From Thecamonas trahens ATCC 50062 (taxonomy: Eukaryota > Apusozoa > Apusomonadida > Apusomonadidae): 64,000 bases of DNA. A program made the position numbers and the translations under genes. Numbering within the stretch: position 1 is the stretch's first letter; each line of letters begins with the position of its first letter. Where the stretch lies: contig NW_013657657.1 of the NCBI RefSeq assembly GCF_000142905.1, positions 239,105-303,104 of the forward strand, given 5' to 3'. The notes under the pieces are model-generated. The model was not told the origin of the DNA and searched no databases. It worked only from the letters and a program-made list of their open reading frames with translations. This document shows positions 1 to 9,594 of this stretch, one piece after another.

Positions 1-707
1 TTGCCGGCGGGCGGCGACCAGCGCGGACAGACGGCTCGATTGACGCGTGGTCGCGCGGCTTGGGCTCGCCGGTGATGACGTCAAAGTCGTAATGGGTATG
101 GTTGGCGGTTGTCCGCTCGGCATCCACTGGTGGATCGAGGAAACAAAGCGAGTTGGGCGGGATGGGCTTGGACGTCTCGTGCGAGACGATGTTGTAGCCG
201 GATCGATCCTCGATACTCTGCAGGCGGGCATGTTCGTGAGCACGAACCTGCGCTGCATGCCGCGCTGCCTCCTCTGCCCTCGCCGCAGCCTCCTTATCTG
301 GTGCCCGATACGACTGCGTCAGCGTGTCAAAGTCGTACTGCTCCTGCAGGATCTGCGCAGACGTCCGCTGGCCGGGCCCTGCCCCTGCCGCACCGACTGC
401 AGGGCCCACCACGCGCCCAAAGCTCGCAGTCTCGGCCTCGGCCGTTGGCACCAGCGACGATTCCAGGTTGTCCCCCGTCTCCGAGCTCCCGCGTGCAGCC
501 AGCCGCCGTCCCATGGCCGCACGCTGCGCCACCTCCCGCTCTCGTTGCTGTCAGCCCGTCCCACGTTGGTGTGGTGAGTCTCTAGCAGGGCCGTCAGCCC
601 CGTGTTTGGCCTGCTCGCACACACCTGCAACCTACGCGAGCCTCCATGTCTGCGCTCTTGTACGTCTGAGTGATGGGATTGAGCCCAGACTCGCGGTACG
701 GATCCAT
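1..707 (-). CDS. Unknown protein, C-terminus cut off by window start
   Basis: Two exons are visible. Exon 1 (707-636) starts MDPYRESGLNPITQTYKS and encodes 24 residues; a GTAGGT donor and a CTGACAG acceptor bound an 88-base intron (635-548), and phase 0 is kept. Exon 2 runs open from 547 to the window edge. The protein is charged and Gln/Glu/Arg/Ala rich around residues 25-40 and 85-120 (QREREVAQRAAMGRR, then an EAAARAEEAARHAAQ stretch), suggesting short helical or coiled segments. A later part reads DRSGYNIVSHETSKPIPP. No membrane segment or signal peptide is seen. I do not recognise the family. The ordinary third-position GC bias supports the frame. It could be another cytoskeletal or flagellar coiled protein, but that is only a guess from composition. 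Confidence 0.6.
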
Positions 708-986
708 CGCTCTCTCGCGTCTCACTCCAACAGAGTTCGGTGTCTCGAGGCGCGAGCCCTAAAGCAGTCCGTTGTCTCGCTGCCGCAGAGTCGGCTCCCT
801 CCAAGCCCAGCTCGATGGGGCATTTTGATCGCAGGGAGATTGGGCACACGACGCAAGGCAAAATGGCAGAGGAGAGGCGGAACAGGGTGTAGGCGGGATA
901 GCAGGGTGCTTGTGAGCAGTGCGAAATGGCGGTTTGGGGGAAGGAGGTGCCGGGTGAGGAGGGTGGCGTCGTCGACAAAAAAAATG

Positions 987-1059
987 AGGTCCCAACCGGA
1001 CTCGAACCGATGTTTTCAGGATCAGAACCTGATGTACTAACCACCTATACTATGGGACC
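987..1059 (-). tRNA. tRNA-Gln (anticodon CTG), copy 1
   Basis: A complete 73-base cloverleaf without intron. The acceptor stem GGTCCCA pairs with TGGGACC. The D stem is GTAT/GTAC, the anticodon stem TCAGG/CCTGA encloses loop TTCTGAT with anticodon CTG, and the T arm loop is TTCGAGT. It reads CAG, the codon preferred in this GC-rich genome. A T-run follows the 3' end, as expected for an RNA polymerase III terminator. The identical second copy lies on the opposite strand at 2100-2172. Confidence 0.95.
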
Positions 1060-1263
1060 GCTTGAGTGCAAGGGGGCAAGCCAGTATATTTGAAACACTC
1101 ACTGCGTTCCCAGGTGTGGCAGTCACCCAGCCTGTGGCGCCCTTTGGTCTCAGTAACCGGCTACAATGTAGCTCTGGTTCTTTAGGCTTGTCTCGCCATC
1201 GGACTTGTACCCGATGGGCTTGCTATTTTGAGACAGTCGGCAAGATCGGTATGATCGCCGTGC

Positions 1264-1974
1264 TCAGTGGTCGTGGTAGGCGGCCATAAAGTTGCCCTTG
1301 ACTTCAAAGCCGAGCTTGCCGTAAAAGCCGACAACCTTGTCAGCGCAGTCGAGGATGGTCTTGTAACAGCCTACGACGACCGAAAGTGCCTTGAGCTGCT
1401 CGATGATGACACGGCCGAGCGAGAGGCCGCGGGCGGCCTCGACGACGACAATGTCCTCGATGTGGCCGGCGCGGGCGCCCCCGTGGATGAACTTGCGCTC
1501 CACAACGAGGGTGCCCGAGGCGACGACCATGCCAGTCGCATCCTCCTCCACCACCACCACGTAGTACTTGCCGTCGGCTGCCATCTCGTCAAAGACCTCG
1601 GCCCACGTCGCGGCGTCCATGTCGCCGACATCGGTCAGGTCCGCCAGCACGCCGCAGTGCCCAGCGGCGTAGTCGCTCCGCGCCAGCGGTCGCACAGTAT
1701 ACCCGTCACCCGGCTGGGCATCGGCGGCCTCGGAGAGCAGGCTCGGATCAAAAAGGTGTGATGCCGCCGCCGATGCCGCTGCCGTCGCCGACGTTGCCGG
1801 CTGCGGAACAGCGCTGCCACTGCTGTACTCCAGCCGAGTCGGGTACGGGCACAAACCGGTAGGACGATAGAAGCCGGCGGCTCCCACGGGAGCACCGTAG
1901 CCATACCCGGGGCTTGGGTGTGCCGAAAATCCCTGGCCATATCCGTACCCGTGTCCGTATCCGTATCCGTTCAT
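1264..1974 (-). CDS. GNA1: Glucosamine-6-phosphate N-acetyltransferase
   Basis: A 236-residue GNAT-fold enzyme that makes N-acetylglucosamine-6-phosphate from acetyl-CoA, a step on the way to UDP-GlcNAc. The acyl-CoA loop region reads GHIEDIVVVEAARGLSLG, followed by LGRVIIEQLKAL and then CYKTILDCADKVVGFYGKLGF, which matches the GNA1 family closely including the Cys-Tyr-Lys and GFY signatures. The usual family protein is about 150-190 residues; here an extra N-terminal segment of about 80 residues is Gly/Tyr-rich (repeated GYGYGHGYGYG) followed by an Ala/Ser-rich linker. The start is the first ATG of the frame. The gene is intronless and sits alone between two inverted tRNA-Gln genes. The cytosolic location is inferred from the family. 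Confidence 0.9.
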   Translation of the reverse strand: MNGYGYGHGYGYGQGFSAHPSPGYGYGAPVGAAGFYRPTGLCPYPTRLEYSSGSAVPQPATSATAAASAAASHLFDPSLLSEAADAQPGDGYTVRPLARSDYAAGHCGVLADLTDVGDMDAATWAEVFDEMAADGKYYVVVVEEDATGMVVASGTLVVERKFIHGGARAGHIEDIVVVEAARGLSLGRVIIEQLKALSVVVGCYKTILDCADKVVGFYGKLGFEVKGNFMAAYHDH

Positions 1975-2099
1975 GATACAGTGCAGTGTGACAGGCCTAT
2001 CTGTTCTGCGGCCAGCGAACAGAGCCTTGGTTTGTTTGCTGCCCTATGACCAACCCAATGTATGCTATTAATAGCTCAGTTTTCCCCTGTGTTTCCAAC

Positions 2100-2172
2100 G
2101 GTCCCATAGTATAGGTGGTTAGTACATCAGGTTCTGATCCTGAAAACATCGGTTCGAGTCCGGTTGGGACCT
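2100..2172 (+). tRNA. tRNA-Gln (anticodon CTG), copy 2
   Basis: Identical in all 73 bases to the copy at 987-1059, on the other strand. The identity continues about 30 bases into the 3' trailer (T-run, then GTCGACG and a CCACCCTCCTC stretch), while the 5' flanks differ. This suggests a recent inverted duplication of a unit made of the tRNA plus its 3' flank. Confidence 0.95.
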
Positions 2173-2586
2173 CATTTTTTTGTCGACGCCGCCACCCTCC
2201 TCCTTGTGGCAAGACTGGCTCTGCTCACAGGACGTGTGTGATAGATAGATAGACTAGGCATTCCCGAGTACGGGATCTGTGGTCCTTGAGCTCCTTTACC
2301 TCCCGAATTCCACATCACAACCGACTCCGCCCCCCCCGTCCGAAGCCGTGTACATCAATCACACCATCCGTATCGGCTGCACACCGCATCGCCTCGTCAG
2401 GTCTGCCAGGTCGGGCTGGCTGAAGTGCACCGGTGCAACGCAGCGCCAAGAGATCGCGGCACGCACAGGCAGCGACAGCAAAGAGCAGACCCACGGGTTG
2501 GTGGATCTATGCATGTTGCATATTCTGCCACAGCTCCACAATGCGCTTGCCTCGCTTCCTGCAAGGCCCAGCACGGTGGTCGTGGG
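2173..2586. other. Intergenic, nothing recognised
   Basis: After the tRNA trailer, which it shares with copy 1, this 414-base stretch has short open frames on both strands, but none shows the third-position bias of the neighbouring genes and none resembles a known family. Confidence 0.5.
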
Positions 2587-2703
2587 CTACGAGTCGCGCG
2601 AGACGGTGAGGCCCGCAGCGCGGAAGGGCACGACAACCGTCTTGTACAAGTAAACCAGCATGCCAAGCAGGGCAACAAAGGCCAGCAGCTGCTCAAACTC
2701 CAT
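2587..2703 (-). CDS. Possible 38-residue single-pass membrane peptide
   Basis: ATG at 2703 opens a frame of 38 residues beginning MEFEQLLAFVALLGMLVYLY, followed by a basic and hydrophobic tail ending in SRDS and a TAG stop. Residues 4-21 form one plausible transmembrane helix with acidic residues before it and a Lys/Arg after it. Most codons end in G or C, as in real genes here. Known eukaryotic membrane micropeptides (OST4, small TOM subunits and similar) have this size, but I see no specific match. No intron is needed. Chance occurrence cannot be excluded. Confidence 0.35.
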   Translation of the reverse strand: MEFEQLLAFVALLGMLVYLYKTVVVPFRAAGLTVSRDS

Positions 2704-2819
2704 GACTGGCGAGAGTTTTGGCGGAAGCGTGTGCTGCAACTATGCCGAGTGGGGTGTCGAGTGGCTCGGCTGAGAACGAAGCTGCAGCTTTTGTAGTGTG
2801 TACTGTCGGCTGCTGCTGG

Positions 2820-4755
2820 CTACTGCCACGACGGCCGGGTGCGATCGGCGTCACCGCCGACGACCAGCGACTTGCTTACCCTGCGCGACGCGGCGATGCG
2901 CTTGACATACTCGGGCGCGTCGTGGACGCGCGGGCGGAAAGTGCAGTCCTCGAGCTCAGCGGCGGCGCGCTGGGCGGCGGCAGCGCGCTTGGATGCCTCG
3001 CGCTTGGCGCGCGCCCGCTCGACGCGCTCGACATACGAATGCGGGTCATCGCGGACGCGGAGGGCACCCTGGACACGGGCGTTGGCGCGGAGATTGAGCG
3101 CCGGCTCAAAGGTGAGCTCGTCGTCCTTTTCGGCCTCAAGGGCGGCGGCAGCAGCGGCCTGCTCGGCTTTGCGCTTGGCAAGGTCGCCGTGCGAGAGCTC
3201 CTGGACCGTCCGCGGCGCGCGCTTGGCGGCCTTGCGCGAGATGCGAGGACGGAAGGTGCACTCGGCCGGCACGCCGCCAAGTCCTGCGGCCTCGAGGTCC
3301 GAAAGCGTGCGTGAGAGCTCGCGCTTGGCGGCCGACGAGTAGTACCGCGAGATGAAGGAAGACGAGCCGGTCGATGCCACAAGCTTGGACGCCGCCGCCG
3401 TGATGACCGGCTGGTGGGTGAGCGCGGCAGCCTGCTCGGCCTCGAGCGCAGCCACCGACTTTTGCCGCCGCGCCACTGTCTCCTGCTGCCGCTTCCAGAA
3501 CGAGTCAAAGCCTGCCGCCGACGGCTGCATTCGGCGCGACCGCTGCCGCCCCCTGTCAGCCGGCTCCACCGCCGGCCCGCGTGTTCGCGACAGCGCCCGC
3601 GAGCACGCCAATCGCTCGTGCGCCGGCTGGTCGAGATACATCTTGGCGCTCACAAACGACTCAGGCAGCTCGTTGATTCGCGGGTGGTGCGCCTGCGGAT
3701 CTGCCGCAGGTGCCTCGACCTTGCGCGCCGGTGCCGAATACCGCGCCTTGGCCGCCGCGGCCTTGCGCGAGATCTTGGGCTTGAACGTGCACGCCGCGGC
3801 CTCCCTTGCGGCCTCGGCCTCGCGCATCTTCTTCTCCTTAGCGGCCTTGCGCGCTGCCCGTGCCGCCATCCGCTCCTGCATCGACGACCCACGCGCCGAG
3901 CGCGACGAGACCATCGACTTGGACCGCGGATTGATTCGCGGCTTGAACGAGCAGCCGTCGAGCTCAGACTCGGCCTTGACTGCCCGCTCCGATGCAATCC
4001 GCGACTCGCGCTTAGCCAGCCATTCGTTCTCGCGATCGAGGAACGTTCCGGCCACCCTGGCCGCCTTGGCCGCGTTAATCTTGGGCTTGAACGTCAGTTC
4101 AGCCTCGGCCGCAGCCCGCACCTCCTCCGCCACCCGCTCCGACCGCATCACCGTCGGTGCAGAGTCGGTGAGCGCAAACTCGTACTCGTGCGGCACTGGC
4201 GGCCGCGTCACCCCTCCTCCAGCGCCGGCCCCGGTCTTGGGCCTCCCAGCTGATGCCGCCAGCTTAGCCGCCGGCTCGGCGAGAGCCTCATCGCCCGGCG
4301 CAACCAACGTGCCCGATCGCGCTGCCTCTGACCGAGAAGCCACCGCCGCCGCCATCGCATCTGGATGGAGCGCGGCGGACGGATTGGCAGCAACCAAGTG
4401 CGAGACTGCTGCCGCGTGACTGTTTCATCCCCCATCACCAGCCGATACCAGACGCCGCCGGAGTTCTCGCGCCAAAAGTTAGTGCAAAGCCGAATGGCAG
4501 TGGCGCGCAGGGGGAGGGGAACATAGCGGGATGGGGAGGACGGAAGGGAGGGATACATAAGTCGCAAACTACATACGTAGAGGTAGAATGATGAGAAGAA
4601 CTTGGATGGCTTTGTGTGGCACTGTTGCTGGCCTTCGACCGGCCGCGCGCCAGCTTCTGGATGCGGGCCATCATCTCCTTCTTGGAGATCTCGCCCCGCT
4701 TCAACTGCGAGGCGAGGTCAAAGAGCGCCTGCGCACGGGTCGGGGACGATGACAT
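2820..4755 (-). CDS. FxPxI-repeat, coiled-coil protein (probable cytoskeletal/flagellar)
   Basis: Two exons. Exon 1 (4755-4577) encodes MSSSPTRAQALFDLASQLKR and then GEISKKEMMARIQKL, a start typical of a protist family with a GEIS(K/R)EE motif. Donor GTATGT at 4576 and acceptor AAACAG give a 157-base intron, and joining keeps phase 2. Exon 2 ends at the TAG at 2820; the total is 592 residues. The body has at least five spaced copies of a T/S-F-K/R-P-K/R-I/V motif (TFKPKIN, SFKPRIN, TFKPKIS, TFRPRIS, TFRPRVH) embedded in long Ala/Glu/Lys/Arg helices. Such proteins occur in flagellated protists; a microtubule or axoneme role is inferred, not shown. Without exon 1, the first ATG in exon 2 would be at 4355. 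Confidence 0.7.
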
Positions 4756-5855
4756 GGGCTCGGCAAGGGAGTGGGTTGGAGTCACCACGCAGCCTTGGGC
4801 TTGCCCACAGAGTGCTCGAGTGGGGTGGGCTGGAGGCTTTGCTTTAGCAGGAAGGGGGGGGGGGGGGGGCGGGGGGAGGGGGGGGGAGCCAAGTCGGGCC
4901 TCGAGTCGGGATCTGGCGCGGAGGAGCAGGGGAGACGCAGAGGGGGGAAGGGGGGAAGGACGAAGAGGGATCGGGATCAGTATGGGTGACTGGCGAGCAA
5001 AGAGAGATATATCCAATGGACAGGATGGGTAGTGGAGGCAATACGGGATGAGGTAGTTGGTGATGGCTGTGATCGGATGGAATCATCGGCCTATTGGCTG
5101 TAGGGAGGGGCTTGCCCCCCCCCCGTCCCCTACCAATCACCAGCCGTAGCCCAGGTAGTGCAGCCCGCCTGGTGCTGCACAGATCAGATAATGTGATCGA
5201 GTGACAGTGTGGTGTGATAGTGATAGTGAAGGAATGGTATTGATGTGTCGATCAACCCCTCCCCATTCCCCCCCCCTCCCCCCTCCCCGTCGATAAGCCC
5301 CCATACCCAGCTGTGTCGGCTTGTGCACGGCATTGGCTGGCACACGCGACTCGCAGGCGGGGAGGCCGAGACAGCGAGCGTGGGTGCGGGCGGGGAGAGA
5401 CCGCAATCATGATTGTACGCATGGCATGGAAGTGGGTATCGTGACATGGGAGGAGGGAGGGAGGGGGGGGGGGGGGGAGCGGGGAGGGGGGGGGAGAGGG
5501 GAGGGGGGGGAGGGGGGGGGAGGGGAGGACTGTCGTGGTCGTCATCACACACTTGTGGGAGAGGAGGCACTCGCGGTGGAGCGGATAGATGATGTGGTGT
5601 GGGTCAGTGAGAGGAACAAGGGGAGGAGGGAGGCGAAGGAGGCTGCATGGTTGTTGTGGTTGTACTCATATCCTCCGCCCTTGCATCATCTGGTCGGTCT
5701 GTTCTTGTCGGCACAACTCGGGTGTGTGCCTCTCTCCTGTCTCGCCCGTCTCGCCTGCTGCATCGCATCATCTCTTTGCCTCTCTGCCTCTGCCTCTGCC
5801 TCTGCCTCTGCTTCGGCCTCGGCCTCGGCCTCTGACTGGGTTGGCTTGCTGTGTC
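4756..5855. promoter_or_regulatory. Divergent leader region rich in G and C runs
   Basis: This stretch separates two divergently transcribed genes. It holds long G-runs (4855-4882 and 5461-5525), C-runs (5105-5130 and 5263-5290) and, just before the plus-strand start, a (CTCTGC)n-like tract at about 5776-5830. Open frames in it are Pro/Gly artefacts of the homopolymers. No TATA-like element is convincing. Confidence 0.4.
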
Positions 5856-6815
5856 ATGCGTGGCAAATCAACACAGTCCAAAGTAGCCAAGATGTTCCTG
5901 ATGGTGGTGGCGCTAGCGGCGCTGACTGTGGCGGTCTTTCAGGTTCTCCGGCTCAACTCTGCGCTCAAGTCGTCGACGTCGGACAATGATCGTGACGTGG
6001 GTGTGCTGTACGGCTCGCTCCTCCTGTTCTCGCTCCTCTTCTACGTCTACTTTGCAGCCGATGGAGTGCTTAACGAGAACTTTATCCAGGTCCTGGCCTT
6101 TATGGCCTTTGCGGCGCTCTTTACCTTTTATGTTGTGTATCAGGTTGTGGAAGAGTCGAGCGCCGCGGCGATTGTACAGCTGGTGGTGGTGGCTGTGGCA
6201 GACATTGTGCTCGCTGGACTTGCGTACAAGCTGTACCTCATCTTTGGCTGGCAGGTGTACAAGCGGATCGGGTCCGACCGCGCCATCCGCTCGGCGTACA
6301 AGACATACCAGATCGCGCTGGCGCTGCTCAAGATCGACTTTCAGTTCCAGATTGTGCTTGTGGCTCTCAATCTGGTCCTCATTCTCGACGTCGACGATCC
6401 CGAGTTCTACGTCAACGTAGCCGCCATTCCGCTCATCATTGCAGCGGTGGTGGTGGCGGTCCTCGGTCTGCGGCACGAGAACAAGCCGGCAACGTTGATC
6501 TTTGTCGTCCTCGCCGCCCTCGAGCCGTCCTACATTGTCTTCCGCGTCTACCGCCTCCTCACCCGCTCCAAGTACTCGGGACTGCCGCGGCCGCAGCTCG
6601 TCGCCATGGCCGTCATCGCCGTCCTCCTGAGGTACGTATTCCTGGCCGTCATCGCCGTCGCCTACTCCAACTTTGGCTCGGGCCTTCGCGAGCAGCTGTC
6701 GTCGTTCGGCATGTCCGCCGGCTCGGGCTCGCGAGCCAGCTCGGGCCGCGGCGGCAGCGGCCCTGGTCCCGCCGCAGGCGGCAAGTTTGAGGACAGAAGA
6801 ATGACCGTGGTGTAA
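5856..6815 (+). CDS. Multi-pass membrane protein, about seven helices
   Basis: A 319-residue intronless protein; the chosen ATG (MRGKSTQSKV) is the first after a pyrimidine-repeat leader, and MFLM at residue 13 is an alternative. Hydrophobic segments fall at about residues 13-33, 50-68, 75-95, 105-128, 170-190, 197-217 and 258-278. Between helices 4 and 5 lies a conserved-looking stretch, YKTYQIALALLKIDFQFQIV. This combination (YxTYxxxLxLLKxDxxF, then a hydrophobic pair, then R-x-E near a basic loop) reminds me of an uncharacterised fungal/protist membrane family, probably that annotated as DUF7789. The tail is Gly/Ser/Pro rich. Its function is unknown. It converges on the phosphatase gene with 31 bases between stops. 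Confidence 0.7.
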   Translation: MRGKSTQSKVAKMFLMVVALAALTVAVFQVLRLNSALKSSTSDNDRDVGVLYGSLLLFSLLFYVYFAADGVLNENFIQVLAFMAFAALFTFYVVYQVVEESSAAAIVQLVVVAVADIVLAGLAYKLYLIFGWQVYKRIGSDRAIRSAYKTYQIALALLKIDFQFQIVLVALNLVLILDVDDPEFYVNVAAIPLIIAAVVVAVLGLRHENKPATLIFVVLAALEPSYIVFRVYRLLTRSKYSGLPRPQLVAMAVIAVLLRYVFLAVIAVAYSNFGSGLREQLSSFGMSAGSGSRASSGRGGSGPGPAAGGKFEDRRMTVV

Positions 6816-6846
6816 ACGCAATGCCCTGTACATGGCCTACTGCGCT

Positions 6847-7913
6847 TTACCGCCTCTTGCTCAGAATCAGGTCCACGGCTTCGACAATCGAGGGAACGAC
6901 GTGGTCGGCCGGATGATCTGCCGCGTTCTCGCCGGGCGCCCCACAAAAGACCCCAGTGTGGACCAGAATCGAGGTCCACGCCTCGCCAGCCGCATTGGCG
7001 CCCGCGATGTCTGACGCAGGATTGTCGCCGACCGCATAGATGGCATCAAACGGAGCGCGGGCGCCAGGCCGGCGACTTTGCGGAGCATGGCCTCGGCGTA
7101 CGCGTACGTCGTCGCCTCGGGCTTGCCAAACAGCGTTGCCTCGAGCTCCTGGCTGCCGCCGGTCGCGCGCGCATACAGCGCCGTCAGGCAGGTGAGGAAT
7201 GCTCCCGAAGTCAGCCGCGGATGCGCCCACGCGTCGGTGTAGGCAAAGTCCGGGTTGGCGACGTAGAGCGGGACCGGCTGCTTCGCCGTCGTGGGGAACT
7301 GCCGTCGACTCGAAGGCGAGCCGTCCACAGAAAGGAGCACGTCCAGCAGCAACTGGAGCACCGGGCCCCAGTCTTCGGGCTCATGAATGATGAGGATGGC
7401 GTCGAACGGTTCGATCGGATCGTCGGGAGACGCGAGCGTCGGCGGCGCAGCCGCACCTGGCGCGTCTTCTCCCGCGCCATCGGCCGCCATCAGCGACGGA
7501 TTCGACGTCCACTGTGGGACCAGGAACGGGCATTCGGCAAGCAGATCCTGGGCGGTGACGACGTTGGTGAAGCCGTAGTTGGCGAGGACGCCAGAGACAA
7601 AGTCGGACGGCCCACGGCCGACCGCCAAGACCCGGGCAGAGCCGAGCTCTGGCGCGAGCGAGGCCATCGGCGACGATGAGAGCAGGATGCGATCAGGAGG
7701 TGTAAGCTCCGGCACACCAAGCGCCTTGGCCAGGACGCCGGCCTTGAGTGCCTCGGGCGCGCCTCCGCCATTAGTCACAAACACATACGCCAGTGAGGGC
7801 GACGCCGCTGCCAGCCGCTGCAGTGCCTCAGCTGCTCCAGGCACCGCCTCGCCACCGCGGAGCAGCACGCCATCGATATCGAGCACAACGCCCGTCTGTG
7901 CTGTCCCTGCCAT
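6847..7913 (-). CDS. HDHD5: HDHD5/CECR5-like HAD hydrolase, one frame break
   Basis: A NagD-type haloacid dehalogenase closest to mitochondrial HDHD5 (CECR5). From the ATG at 7913: nucleophile motif VVLDIDGVLLRGG (Asp12, Asp14), motif II FVTNGGG, then ILLSSSPMA, GFTNVVTAQDLL, HEPEDWGPVLQLLLDVLLS, motif III GKPEATTYAYAEAML, and motif IV VGDNPASDIAGANAAG followed by a TGVF stretch. All catalytic motifs are present. Between AGLAP (about 7063) and FDAIYAVG (about 7048) the frame shifts by one base with no GT..AG to explain it, so either the assembly has an indel or the gene is damaged. The high similarity on both sides favours a sequencing indel. The real substrate of this family is not established. 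Confidence 0.85.
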
Positions 7914-8410
7914 ATGGAGTGTGTGGTGTTGTGGGTACGGGGTTGGGGGTAGGGGGGGGGGGAAGGGAGGTGGTGCGGGTCCGGGGATGGCGTCGGCTGC
8001 ACTGCTGCGGCAGCGGGGGGGAGGGGGGGGGGGGAGGGGGGGGACGGGCATAAGGTGAAGAAGATCAACGGAAGACAGAGCTGGAGGTAACTCAGTTAAA
8101 GATTGCCATCTCTACCACTCGATCCGTCTTCCACACATCAATGGCTTTAGTGATTGATCACAGTATCGTCACAAGGAGTGCGTCCGGGTGGCAGGCGGGT
8201 GGCCTTGCAGATGGCGCGGAGACGACATGGTGGCCCCAAGTGGTGGCGTGACGAGTCGTGGTGGTGGTGGTGGCGGGTTTGTGGGGAGTGCGAGGAACAC
8301 GACCCAGACAGACAGGCTGGTGTGTAGCAGGGGGGGTAGGGGGGCACTTCACCCACACCACCCACATCACACACTTCCATCCCACAGGCACCACATACAA
8401 GCATACAACC
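7914..8410. promoter_or_regulatory. Divergent promoter region with G-runs
   Basis: The interval between the minus-strand phosphatase and the plus-strand GCLM gene. G-runs at 7950-7962 and 8020-8042 lie in the phosphatase leader, and reading the open frame through them would give a Pro-rich artefact. A short AT-richer patch lies at 8090-8165. I see no further gene. Confidence 0.4.
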
Positions 8411-9479
8411 ATGGAGGGGGTGCAACACATCGACCTGCACACAGGCAACGTCATGAGCATGCCCGGCGTGGCCACATGGGGTGCACCCAAGGAGTCGGTA
8501 CGCCCTCCCGCCCTCCCGCCCTCCCGCCCTCCCGCCCTCCCGCCCTCCCGCCCTCCCGCCCCGTCTTCCCCCCCTACCTCCCTCTTGCACTCACACCTCA
8601 ACTCCCCCCCCCCACCTCGTACAGCTTCATGCGGCTGTGGATGCGCTGCTCTCGGCGCCGGATACCGTCGAGGTTGTGGCCTCTGGGCCGGCAAGGGTGG
8701 TTCTCGGACGCAGGCACGTGCCGACCACCCACATCTCAGCACCGTTCTCGGGCATCCGTGAGGTCGCAGTCACGCTCTTCCTCTCAGACAAGGCCTCAGC
8801 TGATCAGATTGAGGATGCCATCACTGCAGCATGTGCAAGCATCCCGCCACCCGAGCCGGCCGAGTCGCCGGATGTCCGCCCGATGTGCGCGTCGGCAGAA
8901 TCGATCGCCGCCGCCCCGCGAGTCGCCCGCGTCGCCCTTGCCCTGCCGAGCCCGGACATTGCCCGCCTCACAGAGCTCTGGCCGGCGCTGGCAAAGGCGG
9001 TGGCGGATGGCCTTGTTGGAGAGCTTGCAGTTGTCGACGTCTCGGCCGGCGATCTCGCCACCCTCTGCGACACCGTCACCACCCCGCCTACCATGGTCCT
9101 CATCTCCAGGGACTCGGGCCTGTACAGTCCCGATCTTGTGGACATCGCCAAGGCTCGCAACATTACCATCGCCGCCCACAACATGGCGCCGTGCGCAGAG
9201 ATGCTCAGCAAGCTCCCGCTCTCCAGCCTCTGCTCGCTCCTCGCTCAGCGCGGTGTCTTTTCGCCGTCGCCGCTCGCGCCGCCAGTCTGCCCGATCTCCT
9301 CTACCGCCGCCACAGATGCAAAGCCCGCCTGGGTCCCCACCTGGCTCGCCATGGAGCAGACGCTCAACGTCTGCCGCTCGCTCATCGCCTCGCGTTCGTT
9401 TGTTGTCTCACTCGACATCCCGGAAATCTGCACTCGCTCGCTCGTCTCGGCGCCCGAGCCGAACCCGTCGCAGGAGTAG
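8411..9479 (+). CDS. GCLM: Glutamate-cysteine ligase regulatory (modifier) subunit
   Basis: Two exons: 8411-8497 (29 codons) and 8625-9479, total 313 residues. Donor GTACGC and acceptor GTACAG bound a 127-base intron in phase 0. Exon 1 contains HIDLHTGNVMSMPGVATWG, which matches the LHLQTGN start of animal GCLM. Exon 2 then follows the GCLM order: LHAAVDALLSAP, an aldo-keto-reductase-like core with VALALPSPDIARLTELWP, and VDVSAGDLATLCDTV, MVLISRDSGLYSPDLVD and ITIAAHNMAPCAEML, which parallel the human strands and helices. The subunit binds the catalytic ligase and tunes the first step of glutathione synthesis in the cytosol. The catalytic subunit is not in the window. Overall identity is modest, so the call rests on motif order plus exon 1. 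Confidence 0.75.
8502..8570 (+). repeat. (CCCTCCCG)n tandem repeat inside GCLM intron
   Basis: About eight and a half near-perfect copies of an 8-base unit begin four bases after the donor GTAC and fill more than half of the intron. Confidence 0.9.
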
Positions 9480-9594
9480 ACCAGCCATGCCACGCTACCT
9501 CTGCCTCCTCTTACTCTCTCCTTCCTCTTCTTACCCTGTTCCGCCAAAAACAAACGACCACAGCAATCGACGACGGCCTCGCCAGGCGTTCAGT

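Noticed and set aside
5137-5570. Proline-rich minus-strand frame
   Set aside because: It is produced by G homopolymers; it has no codon bias outside the runs and no motif.
8147-8742. Gly/Arg-repeat frames over the GCLM first intron
   Set aside because: They are made by the CCCTCCCG repeat, which is intronic according to the phase-matched GCLM exons.
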